From Spirochaeta sp. UBA5339 (GTDB taxonomy: Bacteria; Spirochaetota; Spirochaetia; DSM-2461), in assembly GCA_002408085.1 (NCBI GenBank), contig DHQL01000023.1:18120-82119 (forward strand): 64,000 nt of DNA, given 5' to 3'. Under the pieces are notes generated by a model that saw only the letters and a list, made by a program, of their open reading frames with translations, made no database searches and had not been told where the DNA came from. The translations under genes and the position numbers were made by a program. Shown here one piece after another: positions 53,862-62,009 of the stretch (position 1 is the first letter of the stretch; each line of letters begins with the position of its first letter).

Positions 53862-55544
53862 TTAAACCGACGCACTTTTCAGCAATTCCTCGGCATGACT
53901 GAGAGAAGCGTCTCCCTCACTGTCACCGGATAACATTCTTGCAATCTCTGAGACCTTACGGCTGCCTTCAAGGGCAAAGAGATCCGTAAGAGTACGGTCT
54001 TCCTGTTCATTTTTCTCAACTTTTATATGATTATCGGCATAAACTGCTATTGACGCAAGGTGAGTTATACACAATATCTGGTGAAATGAAGCCAGTTTCT
54101 TCATATGCTTCCCAATGGCAGAACCGATTTCACCTCCGATACCGGCATCAATTTCATCAAAAACCAGCACAGGTATACCGCCGCCTCCGGCCAGTGCCGA
54201 CTTTATGGCCAGCATAACCCGGGAGATCTCCCCTCCCGAGGCAACCTCTCTGAGGGCCTTCAGGGGCTCTCCCCTGTTGGCGGAAAAGAGGAATTCGACC
54301 CGGTCTATGCCGTTCAGGCCGCAGAGAGCCTGTCCCTGGGAACCAGTCTTCTGAGTGATCCCCACAGAAAAGTGGGCCGAGGGCATTCCCAGTGACCGCA
54401 GTACTTCGGCGACCTTCTCCTCAAGAGCCCGTCCCGCCTTCTTTCTCTCATCCGAGAGGGCAACGGCCTTATCGATCAGGGTCTTCTCCAGTTCATCCCT
54501 CTCGGCATTTAGACGCTCCAGATTCCCGGAACTGTTGTCCAGCTGTTCCAGTTTGGAACGGCACTCATTACCGTAAGCCTGCACCTCATCCAGATCACTT
54601 CCGTACTTACGGCAGATCTTCTTGATAACTGCCAGACGGTCCTCCAGGGCTTCCTTCTCCTCGGGAGAGAAACTGAGCTCGTCATTCAGAGAGGAGACCG
54701 AATCGCTGATATCCTCAAGCTCGTAGAAGGCGTTGGAAAAGCGGTCGCTGAGCTCCCGGCTGGCAGGATCCATATCCCCCAGTTTTCCAAAAAAGTTCAG
54801 AGCCTGTCTTAAGGGGCCCATCACACCGCCCCGGCTTTCGGGCAGCAGAGAAAGGAGAGTGTCCACAGTCGAGTAGAGGTCTTCGGCCTGCTCCATACGC
54901 CTTAAGGAGGCGCGGATCTCCTCCTCCTCCCCCTCTTTCAGATCCGCATCCTCTATTTCAGAGGCGGCAAAGCTGAGAAACTCCCGTTCTTTCTCAATAT
55001 CTTCCAGGGCCTTACGTACCCCGGCAATCTCTTCAGTCTTCTCCTTCAAACTGCCGAAGAGATACTGAACCTCCCGGTTTGTCTGTTCAAGATGACCGCT
55101 CTGGTCCAGGAAACGGCGGTGCTGGTCAATATGAAAAAGGGACTGATGGTCGTGCTGACCGTGTACATCCACAAGAAGGGAGCCGAGTTCATTCAGTTCC
55201 GCCATGGTAAAGGGTCTGGACTGAATATAAACAGCTCCCCTCCCTCCGGCACGGACCTTTCTGCGGAGGATCAGGGTACCATCCTCAGTATCCAGATCAT
55301 GTTCCTTCAGCCAGTCTCTGACATCGGAAGACTCGATGGAAAACAGAGCGGTAACTTCTCCCTCATCGCATCCGGTACGAATAAAGCTGTTGTCCGCCTT
55401 GCCCCCCAGGACAAGTCCAAGGGCACCGATTAGCACCGACTTTCCGGCACCCGTTTCACCGGTAAGAATATTCAGGCCCTTCTTGAACTGTACGGTCTTC
55501 TCCTCGATCAGGGCGAGGTTTCTGATATGAAGCTCTTCAATCAC
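53862..55544 (-). CDS. recN: DNA repair protein RecN
   Basis: A 560-residue SMC-like ATPase of double-strand break repair. The Walker A motif GETGAGKSVLIGAL lies at about 29-42, the long coiled-coil arms at about 150-370, and the signature and Walker B at SGGEISRVMLAIK and VLVFDEIDAGIGG. It overlaps nadK by eight bases; the nadK-recN order is widespread in bacteria. Confidence 0.95.
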   Translation of the reverse strand: MIEELHIRNLALIEEKTVQFKKGLNILTGETGAGKSVLIGALGLVLGGKADNSFIRTGCDEGEVTALFSIESSDVRDWLKEHDLDTEDGTLILRRKVRAGGRGAVYIQSRPFTMAELNELGSLLVDVHGQHDHQSLFHIDQHRRFLDQSGHLEQTNREVQYLFGSLKEKTEEIAGVRKALEDIEKEREFLSFAASEIEDADLKEGEEEEIRASLRRMEQAEDLYSTVDTLLSLLPESRGGVMGPLRQALNFFGKLGDMDPASRELSDRFSNAFYELEDISDSVSSLNDELSFSPEEKEALEDRLAVIKKICRKYGSDLDEVQAYGNECRSKLEQLDNSSGNLERLNAERDELEKTLIDKAVALSDERKKAGRALEEKVAEVLRSLGMPSAHFSVGITQKTGSQGQALCGLNGIDRVEFLFSANRGEPLKALREVASGGEISRVMLAIKSALAGGGGIPVLVFDEIDAGIGGEIGSAIGKHMKKLASFHQILCITHLASIAVYADNHIKVEKNEQEDRTLTDLFALEGSRKVSEIARMLSGDSEGDASLSHAEELLKSASV

Positions 55545-56388
55545 GGGGGCCTCCCTTCCAGTTCAGCTTCTTGCGCACAACTTCATAGAAATTCATCTTT
55601 TTGAAACTCAGAATATCGGCACTGCAGCTGTGCCGTTTTGTCATGACCTCATCCCCCGGAAGCAGGGGAATCACATCCTGACCATCCAGAGTAAGTACCA
55701 GACTGGTTCTCTGCTGCTCCTTGATAAAAACGGTCACCTCTTCATCGGGAGGGATCACAAGGGGCCTGTTGCTCAGGGTGAAGGGGTTAATGGGATTAAC
55801 GATCATGGCGGGCAGCTCGGGGTGGAGGATCGGCCCTCCCGCAGCCATGGAGTAGGCCGTCGAACCGGTTGAGGTGGCCAGGATAATCCCGTCGGCCCTG
55901 TATTCAATGACTTCCTGATCGGAGATATTGACCTTCAGGTTCACCAGCTTGGCCATCCCCGTGGAGGTGACAACACAGTCATTAAGACAGCAGTAGCTGC
56001 CTATAATCTCCCCCTTCCGCCGGAGGGAGGTATTGAGCATAACCCGGTGGCTGACGCCCATCCGCCCCATCTGATAGAGATCGAAGGCGAGGAGCCACTC
56101 ATCGGGATTCACCTCGGCCAGAAAACCGAAGGTTCCCAGATTCACCGCAAGAATGGGCATATTCATCCCCGCACAGAGCCGGGCGCTGTAGAGGACAGTA
56201 CCGTCCCCCCCCAGCACGATAACAAGATCAGCCTTCTCCACATTGTAGGGGCCGGGCTGTCCGTTAAAACAGTGCTCGGTGATTTTTATGCCCTCTTTGG
56301 ACAGGTAGGCGGTTATCTCTTCCCTTAGTTCGGAAGCGCCTCTTTTAGATAGATTTGATATAATCAGGACACTTTTTACAGCAGCCAT
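55537..56388 (-). CDS. nadK: NAD kinase
   Basis: A 283-residue enzyme that phosphorylates NAD to NADP. The motif LGGDGTVLYSARL is at about 58-71, followed by the NLGTFGFLAEV and DGIILATSTGSTAYSMAAGGPI signatures. Coupled to recN by overlap. Confidence 0.95.
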   Translation of the reverse strand: MAAVKSVLIISNLSKRGASELREEITAYLSKEGIKITEHCFNGQPGPYNVEKADLVIVLGGDGTVLYSARLCAGMNMPILAVNLGTFGFLAEVNPDEWLLAFDLYQMGRMGVSHRVMLNTSLRRKGEIIGSYCCLNDCVVTSTGMAKLVNLKVNISDQEVIEYRADGIILATSTGSTAYSMAAGGPILHPELPAMIVNPINPFTLSNRPLVIPPDEEVTVFIKEQQRTSLVLTLDGQDVIPLLPGDEVMTKRHSCSADILSFKKMNFYEVVRKKLNWKGGPRD

Positions 56389-56415
56389 AGAGTTCCTTTT
56401 CGCTTAATTCCCGTA

Positions 56416-57441
56416 TCAGGGAAGTGTAGCCAGAATTCTTGAAATAGTCTCACTGTTGCTCTTCCCCAGTGACGGATAGAGGGGAAAGAGGATGCAGTTC
56501 AGGATCAGACGCTCCGCAACGGGACAGTCGATCATATCCCCCAGTTCCTCCTCAAGACAGCAGCCCCGGAATGCCAGTGTAGTTTCCACATTCTTCTTCT
56601 GGGCATACTTCTGGATTTCCTGTCTGTTTCCCTTCACAAGAACAGGAAAGGAGGCATGAATTGTTTTTTCACCGTTCCCTCCCAGAAGATAGCCATGCTT
56701 CCCCTTTCGTACCGATGAAAGAAATAACTCATACAACTCATCCCGCAATTCAAAGTTTTTATCAAAATCCTTGAACATGCTGAATCCGAGAGCCGCATTC
56801 ATATCGGAAAGAACTACCGTCTCATCCAGCTTTTCCAGCTCCGATTCCACAGATTCCTTCAGATCTTTGGTTCGCACCATCAGGGCCGATCCGCCGCCGG
56901 TGGTTATAAGATCCTGAGGCTCCATACGCATCAGAACAAGATCTCCTGTTGTTCCTGCGGGAATTTCAGAGACAACAGAACCGTAATTCTGACTGATATC
57001 TTCAATAACCTTGACTCCGGGATTCTCCCACTCCCTCAGGTCCCACTGATAACCGAAGGCGCCGCGCAGAACAACGGCTCCGGTATTTTCATCACAGCGG
57101 TCCAGAAAGTCATCCAGATCGGGAACGGCGGTAGTTTCACTTACATCAATAAAAACCGGCTTGAGGCCAAGCTTTATAATGGTATGAAGATAGGTTTCGG
57201 GAACCAGGGGTGAGAGAACGACCTCACTCCCCTCCTCAAGCTGAAGGGCCCGAAAGGCTGTCTCGACGGCTCTCTCATACTCCCTGAAGAGAAAGGCGGA
57301 CCTGGAGCCGCAATTCTGATTGAGGATCTCCTGGAGCTGCTCAGAGTACATGCCCGGACCGATATGGTCCGAAACCATGCAGCTGAGAACAGTATCCATT
57401 TCACGCCTTTTAATTGAGGGTCTGAAAACAGGAATCGACAT
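56416..57441 (-). CDS. DegT/DnrJ-family aminotransferase homologue lacking the PLP lysine
   Basis: A 341-residue protein with the fold outline of sugar aminotransferases: HIGPGMYSEQLQEIL near the start, VFIDVSETTAVPDLDD, and VIEDISQNYGS holding the PLP-ring aspartate. Where active enzymes have the Schiff-base lysine in a PTKxL-type segment, this protein reads MEPQDLITTGGGSAL, and there is no lysine between residues 145 and 191. It may bind PLP or a ligand without transamination. It starts one base after the cheW stop. Confidence 0.7.
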   Translation of the reverse strand: MSIPVFRPSIKRREMDTVLSCMVSDHIGPGMYSEQLQEILNQNCGSRSAFLFREYERAVETAFRALQLEEGSEVVLSPLVPETYLHTIIKLGLKPVFIDVSETTAVPDLDDFLDRCDENTGAVVLRGAFGYQWDLREWENPGVKVIEDISQNYGSVVSEIPAGTTGDLVLMRMEPQDLITTGGGSALMVRTKDLKESVESELEKLDETVVLSDMNAALGFSMFKDFDKNFELRDELYELFLSSVRKGKHGYLLGGNGEKTIHASFPVLVKGNRQEIQKYAQKKNVETTLAFRGCCLEEELGDMIDCPVAERLILNCILFPLYPSLGKSNSETISRILATLP

Positions 57442-57442
57442 A

Positions 57443-57916
57443 TCAGCGGTTTACAAGACTTATCTGCTGCAGTTCTTCAGGATCGAAGAGGCGTCTGATA
57501 TCCAGAATAATCAGGTATCCCTCATCCTGGTGGATAACACCCTGAATATACTCTGTTCCAATACCTGTAATCATCTGGGGAGGAGGCTGGATCTGCCCCT
57601 GATCAATGGATACAACTCTCAGAACCTTATCGATAATTACACCGAGCTGCATTCCATCGAGGTTGATAATGATAAACCCGCTTAAAAGAGCCTCATCTTC
57701 GCTCAGCTCTGCCTTTTTCAGATGAAATCTTTTATGAAGATTGATAACGGGGATAATGTCGCCCCTAAGATTGAAAATACCCTCAACATAAGGCGGGGCA
57801 TTAGGTATGTCACGGACTTCCTGGATGCTGTAAATCTCTTTAACATCCATGATATTGATACCGTAGTTCTCAGCTCCCAGCTGAAAGGTGACCATCTGTA
57901 AAGTTGTATCTGCCAT
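57443..57916 (-). CDS. cheW: Chemotaxis coupling protein CheW
   Basis: A 157-residue single CheW domain (LQMVTFQLGAENYGINIMDVKEI, then GIFNLRGDIIPVINLHKRF), linking receptors to CheA. The ribosome-binding site AGGGAG is six bases upstream of the ATG, and a promoter candidate overlaps the end of the upstream gene. No receptor gene is adjacent. Confidence 0.93.
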   Translation of the reverse strand: MADTTLQMVTFQLGAENYGINIMDVKEIYSIQEVRDIPNAPPYVEGIFNLRGDIIPVINLHKRFHLKKAELSEDEALLSGFIIINLDGMQLGVIIDKVLRVVSIDQGQIQPPPQMITGIGTEYIQGVIHQDEGYLIILDIRRLFDPEELQQISLVNR

Positions 57917-57933
57917 TAATTTCTCCCTTCTTC

Positions 57934-57962
57934 ATTATGTTCTATTTGGATTTGAAAATCAA
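57934..57962 (-). promoter_or_regulatory. Promoter candidate for the cheW operon
   Basis: TTGATT (57957-57962), a 17-base spacer and CATAAT (57934-57939) on the minus strand. The -35 box overlaps the stop codon of the upstream nucleosidase-like gene. It would start transcription about 12 bases ahead of the cheW ATG and cover degT-like, nadK, recN and the last gene. Confidence 0.5.
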
Positions 57963-58663
57963 TGACTTAAATCATTTAGAAATTCCCCGACTGTCTTGTA
58001 CAGAGAGAGACAGAAAGGCCGTAAATTCTTCCGGAAATCCTTCTGCATATTCCCATCGGCTCTGTCCGTAACAACCCTGAAGCTGCAGAACCGGGTTTTC
58101 ATCTCCTGTGCAGCGGTGCAGATGCGGTAGGATTCCATTGTGCAGGCATCCGCCAGAAGAGCCAGCCGGCTCCTCTCCTGCCCACCGGATACCGGTTCGG
58201 AGACCTCAATAAGGGCGGCCTTTTTCAAATTCCCTGCACCGGATTCCTCACACTCCGGAGACAGAGACACTTCCACCGGATCTGCTCCTTTAGTCATTAC
58301 AGCCCAAGCCGTCAGAATATCGCCGGGTTCAAAATCATCTGAAAGGGCGCCGCAGCTGCCGCTGTCAATCATAAAATCGGGAGTCCCGAAGCTGCCGGTG
58401 TATTGGAATATCGCATCTTCCGGAGAAAACCCGCAGTTCAGGATATGAAGAGTTAAATCCCCTTTTTTGTTCTTAAGGGTCCTCTCCGCCTGGTTCTTCA
58501 CTGCCTGGTTCTTCACTGCCTGGTTCTTCACCGCCGGCTTCTTTACCGCAAAATTCTTCTCAGAAAGCCGGTAGGTTTCCGAAAAGGGGATCTCAGCGGC
58601 GCTCAAAGCCTCTCGGGCACAGTGGTACTCTTTTTTCATGGGGCAGATCAGCAGAACTGTCAA
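57959..58663 (-). CDS. Nucleoside phosphorylase/MTA-SAH nucleosidase-like protein
   Basis: A 234-residue protein resembling the PNP/UDP family: DSGSCGALSDDFEPGDILTA corresponds to the glycine-rich phosphate/ribose loop, CTMESYRI to the ribose-binding Met-Glu, and VTDRAD to the catalytic Asp region. Similarity is moderate, so substrate (methylthioadenosine, futalosine or other) is open. Residues about 39-58 carry a tandem AVKNQ repeat. The start is TTG at 58663 with AAGGAG six bases upstream. Confidence 0.6.
   Translation of the reverse strand: MTVLLICPMKKEYHCAREALSAAEIPFSETYRLSEKNFAVKKPAVKNQAVKNQAVKNQAERTLKNKKGDLTLHILNCGFSPEDAIFQYTGSFGTPDFMIDSGSCGALSDDFEPGDILTAWAVMTKGADPVEVSLSPECEESGAGNLKKAALIEVSEPVSGGQERSRLALLADACTMESYRICTAAQEMKTRFCSFRVVTDRADGNMQKDFRKNLRPFCLSLYKTVGEFLNDLSH
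58488..58547 (-). repeat. 15-base tandem repeat inside the nucleosidase-like gene
   Basis: Three near-identical copies of a 15-base unit (gcctggttcttcact on the plus strand) from 58488 to 58532 and a fourth, degenerate copy to 58547. The unit is five codons (AVKNQ), so copy changes keep frame. It lies in a lysine-rich surface insertion not expected in the family. Confidence 0.8.
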
Positions 58664-58751
58664 TCAGGACTCCTTGAACTCAATATAGTACGGCTGCCGG
58701 GATAGAGACAATAATAATGGCCCATTGATATCAGGCAATGATATCCCGGGC

Positions 58752-58793
58752 AAAAAAAAGAGCGGTCCCCCCTCTTCAGGAGGATACCGCTCT
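58752..58793 (-). terminator. Intrinsic terminator after the substrate-binding protein gene
   Basis: On the minus strand AGAGCGGT (58786-58793) pairs with ACCGCTCT (58759-58766); the inner CCTC/GAGG bases extend the stem. It is followed by eight T. This is the strongest terminator in the window. Confidence 0.85.
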
Positions 58794-58825
58794 ATGATTT
58801 ATGCACAAGGCAATAAGGTAACAAC

Positions 58826-58848
58826 CAGGCCCGTTGCATCCGGGCCTG
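58826..58848 (-). other. GC-rich hairpin directly after the substrate-binding protein stop
   Basis: A perfect eight-pair stem (CAGGCCCG / CGGGCCTG) with a seven-base loop, six bases after the stop codon. It has no U-tract. With the terminator 30 bases on, it may protect the 3' end of the message. Confidence 0.6.
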
Positions 58849-58853
58849 CAACT

Positions 58854-59825
58854 CTATTCGGTAATAACCAGTGAGGCCTTATCAATATACTCCTGGGGAA
58901 TCTCCATTCCCAGAAGATCAGCCACGGCCATATTCAGAACCAGGTCCATATTCTCAGTCTCAGAAACAATGCCAGTGGGCATATCGGCCATATCCTTACC
59001 CTTTAGGACCTCATCCATCATCAAGGCGGTTCTCTGACCGATGTAGTACCAGTTAAATCCCCAGGCCGCCAGAACGGGAGTCTCTTTGGCCGATGATGGG
59101 TCTGCGGAAAGTACAGGAACCTTGTTCTCCAGGGCTGTAGAGGAGAGCCCTCCCAGTGCCGAAACGACCGTATTGTCGGTGGAAACATAGATGGCATCCA
59201 CCCGTCCCATCAGGGTCTGTGTCGCCTGTTTTACCTCGGAAGAGTTGCTGACAGAGGTGCTCACATAGGTCAGATCCAGAGCCTCACAGGCTTTTCTAGT
59301 CTGATCCGCCTGATACATGGCGCTGTCGTCATTTCCGGAGTAGACCTGCCCCACAGTCTTAAGATCCATCAGAGTCATAAGAAACTCCAGCTGCTCCCTG
59401 ATGGGAGTCTGGTGTGAAGTTCCGGTAATTCCGGCCTCACCCTCATAGAGGGAATCAACCAGTCCCGCAGAGATGGGATCTGAGATTGCCGCATAGATAA
59501 CGGGAATATCCTTGATAGACTGCTTCAGGGCCTGTGCATTGGGAGTACCGACACCCACAACCATATCAAGGTTTCTTGTTTTAAAGAGGCTGGCGATCTG
59601 TTTGGCCGTATTTCCGTCGCCGTTGGAGTTCTCATAGATAAACTCGGCTGTATAGCCCAGCTTTTTCATCTCATCCATAATTCCCTGGCTTACCGCATCC
59701 AGAGCGGGATGCTGAACAAACTGGGAAATCCCAATCCGCAGGGTTGCGTCATCCTGCTGACCTTCGCCGCTGAGACCGGCAATTAGAATAAGGCTGCCTA
59801 ATAGTACCAGAATTGTTTTTTTCAT
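58854..59825 (-). CDS. ABC transporter substrate-binding protein (PF04392 type)
   Basis: A 323-residue exported binding protein with a signal peptide (about 1-20, no lipobox Cys) and the family pattern RIGISQFVQHPALDAVSQGIMDEM, NPIYAAISDP-like VIYAAISDPISAGLVDS and GVGTPNAQALKQ. Ligand is unknown; related proteins bind aromatic amino acids. The ATG at 59825 has AAGGA seven bases upstream. No permease or ATPase follows; a strong terminator does, so it is an orphan binding protein with its own promoter and operator. Confidence 0.85.
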   Translation of the reverse strand: MKKTILVLLGSLILIAGLSGEGQQDDATLRIGISQFVQHPALDAVSQGIMDEMKKLGYTAEFIYENSNGDGNTAKQIASLFKTRNLDMVVGVGTPNAQALKQSIKDIPVIYAAISDPISAGLVDSLYEGEAGITGTSHQTPIREQLEFLMTLMDLKTVGQVYSGNDDSAMYQADQTRKACEALDLTYVSTSVSNSSEVKQATQTLMGRVDAIYVSTDNTVVSALGGLSSTALENKVPVLSADPSSAKETPVLAAWGFNWYYIGQRTALMMDEVLKGKDMADMPTGIVSETENMDLVLNMAVADLLGMEIPQEYIDKASLVITE

Positions 59826-59878
59826 CTCTATTTCCTTCAAATTGATCTGTGGATCTTTTAACTGCTTTCCATCTCAAA

Positions 59879-59900
59879 ACGTTTCTATCGATAGATACGT
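59879..59900. promoter_or_regulatory. 22-base palindromic operator between the binding-protein gene and larA
   Basis: ACGTTTCTATCGATAGATACGT is a palindrome with one mismatched pair and a perfect 12-base core TCTATCGATAGA. The element ACGTTTCTA also recurs as a direct repeat at 59897-59905. It starts just past the predicted transcription start of the binding-protein gene, where a bound repressor would block elongation. The regulator is unknown. Confidence 0.65.
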
Positions 59901-59909
59901 TTCTACACA

Positions 59910-59938
59910 ACAGTACACGCATTCGATTTCAGTGTCAA
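59910..59938 (-). promoter_or_regulatory. Promoter of the substrate-binding protein gene
   Basis: A perfect TTGACA (59933-59938), a 17-base spacer and TACTGT (59910-59915) on the minus strand. The predicted start near 59903 lies next to the palindromic operator. Confidence 0.6.
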
Positions 59939-59955
59939 TATAATTTCCGCAATTA

Positions 59956-59984
59956 TTGACAGCCTGATGGCGAATATCTAACAT
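59956..59984 (+). promoter_or_regulatory. Promoter candidate abutting the larA start codon
   Basis: A perfect TTGACA (59956-59961), a 17-base spacer and TAACAT (59979-59984; four of six bases) on the plus strand. Initiation seven bases past the -10 box falls at about 59991, next to the ATG at 59992. Confidence 0.5.
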
Positions 59985-59991
59985 AAGTTCA

Positions 59992-61272
59992 ATGAAAAAA
60001 TCAGAAATTCCCTATGGAACCGGCTCTCAGAGCCTCCATTTACCGGAGTCCTGGACCGGCGGCACCATAGATTCAGACTATAAATTCCAGGAGATCCCCT
60101 TTGACCGGATTGTCAGAGAGGCCCTGAAAAACCCCATCGGCACAGGGCCCCTGCACAGCATGGTAAAAACCGGTGAAACCGTCTGCATTGTCTTCTCCGA
60201 CATAACCCGCTCCTGGCAGAGAACCGACGACTACCTCCCCATTCTGGCAGAGGAGCTTCAGAAAGGCGGAGTAGAGCTGAAGGACATCACCCTCCTCTGC
60301 GCCCTGGGCACCCACCGCCCTCACAGCGAAGAGGAAAAAAAACAGCTGGCCGGCAGTCTCTACGGGAAATGCGCCTTTGTTGATCACGACTGCGATGACA
60401 GCGGCAATCTGGTCAGCGTCGGAACTACCAGACGGGGTACCGAGGTGGAGCTCAACCGGATAGCTGTGGAAGCAGACCATGTCATTCTCACAGGAGGAAT
60501 AGTCTTCCATCTCATGGCCGGCTACAGCGGCGGACGGAAATCAATTCTCCCGGGCATCAGCAGCCGGAAAACAATTATGCAGAACCACTCCCTCAGCCTC
60601 AGCCCCGTACCGGGAGAGGGCTCCCATCCTGACATCGGCTGTGACAAGATCAAGGGGAACCACCTTCACGAGGATCTGGAGGAGGCCATCGATATGATTA
60701 AGCCCTCCTTCCTTCTGAATATCATCCCCGGTAAGAAGGGTCCCGGTGCCGCGGTGGCAGGACACTACAGAGAGGCCCATATAAGGGGTTATGAGATACT
60801 GAAGGAGTTCTACAAGATCTCCATTCCCGAGAAGAGGGAACTTGTTATCGCCTCGGCGGGGGGATTTCCCGGAGATATCAACTTTTACCAGAGCGTAAAG
60901 TCCATGATCAACGGCTGCGAAGCCCTGAAACCGGGAGGAACACTGATCCTTGCATCCCGCTGCCCCGAAGGCCTTGGCAACCCTCTGATGGAGGAGATGA
61001 TCAGAGAGTATCCCGATATGGCATCCCGGGAGAACTTCCTTAGAAACAACTACACCATAGGGCGCTTTATCGCCTACTACGGCTGTGAGCTGGCCGACCG
61101 GTTCAATGTGCTATTTGTAACTGATATGGATGAGAAGGATCTGACCCCGGCGGGGATCAGCTGCTTCAGGTCTCTGCAGGAGGCAATCGACTCTTATGCC
61201 GGCACCAGGGAATCAGAAACAGTAAAGTACTGGTTGATTCCAGACGCCTCCCACAGTTTTCCCTCGGCCTGA
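59992..61272 (+). CDS. larA: LarA family nickel-dependent racemase (lactate racemase-like)
   Basis: A 426-residue protein of the LarA/DUF2088 family. Residues known to bind the nickel-pincer cofactor or substrate in LarA have counterparts: Asp70 and Arg73 (SDITR), His108 (GTHRP), His173, Lys183 (SGGRKSILPGIS, cofactor attachment) and His199 (MQNHS). It may interconvert lactate or another 2-hydroxy acid. The cofactor genes larB, larC and larE are not in the window. No ribosome-binding site precedes the ATG. Confidence 0.85.
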   Translation: MKKSEIPYGTGSQSLHLPESWTGGTIDSDYKFQEIPFDRIVREALKNPIGTGPLHSMVKTGETVCIVFSDITRSWQRTDDYLPILAEELQKGGVELKDITLLCALGTHRPHSEEEKKQLAGSLYGKCAFVDHDCDDSGNLVSVGTTRRGTEVELNRIAVEADHVILTGGIVFHLMAGYSGGRKSILPGISSRKTIMQNHSLSLSPVPGEGSHPDIGCDKIKGNHLHEDLEEAIDMIKPSFLLNIIPGKKGPGAAVAGHYREAHIRGYEILKEFYKISIPEKRELVIASAGGFPGDINFYQSVKSMINGCEALKPGGTLILASRCPEGLGNPLMEEMIREYPDMASRENFLRNNYTIGRFIAYYGCELADRFNVLFVTDMDEKDLTPAGISCFRSLQEAIDSYAGTRESETVKYWLIPDASHSFPSA

Positions 61273-61336
61273 TCATTTTTGCCTCACATCCCTGACACGC
61301 CACTAATTTGCGGGACAGAGCTGCGGCGGGGAGTAA

Positions 61337-61999
61337 TCAGGGAGCCAGCAGCCCCGGATAGGCTTCCATTAGGTGGACGATCTTCGGCCGGTCCCAGTGA
61401 ACAATGTAGGGATGATAGGGATGAAGGCGCATAAAGTCCTGATGGTACTCCTCGGCGGGATAGAAACGGTCCAGAGGAGCAACTTCCGTCACGATGGGGG
61501 CATCATAGAGCTTCTCCCGCTCCAGTTTTCTGATCATATTCTGGACCTCACTCTTCTGCTTCCGGCCCGAGTAGAATATGGCTGACCGGTACTGGGGACC
61601 GTGGTCAGGGCCTTGGTAGTTGTACTGAGTGGGATCATGGGCCACGGTAAAGAAGACCTCCAGCAGGGTCCGGTAACTGATCTTTTCGGGATCAAAGAGG
61701 ATCTCCACCGCCTCGGCATGACCGGTAGAACCGCTGCCCACAACATAGTAGCTTGCGGTTTCCGCCTTGCCTCCCGAATAACCGGACTGTACGTCCACCA
61801 CTCCTTCCAGCTGCTCAAACACCGCCTCAACACCCCAGAAACAGCCGCCTGCAAAGACCGCCCGGTCCAGATCACCTTCGCTGTACAGAAGTTTCCAGTC
61901 CGGAAGCTCCCTCAGCTCCGGCGCTCCTTGCGCCTCCTGAGCAACCAGAAAACCCGTTGATATCAGCAGCAGTATCGATATAATTATCAATTTTTTCAT
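61337..61999 (-). CDS. msrA: Exported peptide-methionine (S)-S-oxide reductase MsrA
   Basis: A 220-residue enzyme that repairs S-epimers of methionine sulfoxide. It has a Sec signal (1-21), the catalytic motif GGCFWG (Cys53) and TGHAEAVEILFDPE. Cys53 is the only cysteine, so resolving cysteines are absent. The ATG at 61999 has an AGGAGG box at ideal distance; a much longer frame upstream runs into msrB and is not used. It follows msrB by 10 bases. Confidence 0.94.
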   Translation of the reverse strand: MKKLIIISILLLISTGFLVAQEAQGAPELRELPDWKLLYSEGDLDRAVFAGGCFWGVEAVFEQLEGVVDVQSGYSGGKAETASYYVVGSGSTGHAEAVEILFDPEKISYRTLLEVFFTVAHDPTQYNYQGPDHGPQYRSAIFYSGRKQKSEVQNMIRKLEREKLYDAPIVTEVAPLDRFYPAEEYHQDFMRLHPYHPYIVHWDRPKIVHLMEAYPGLLAP

Positions 62000-62009
62000 A
62001 AAAGACCTC

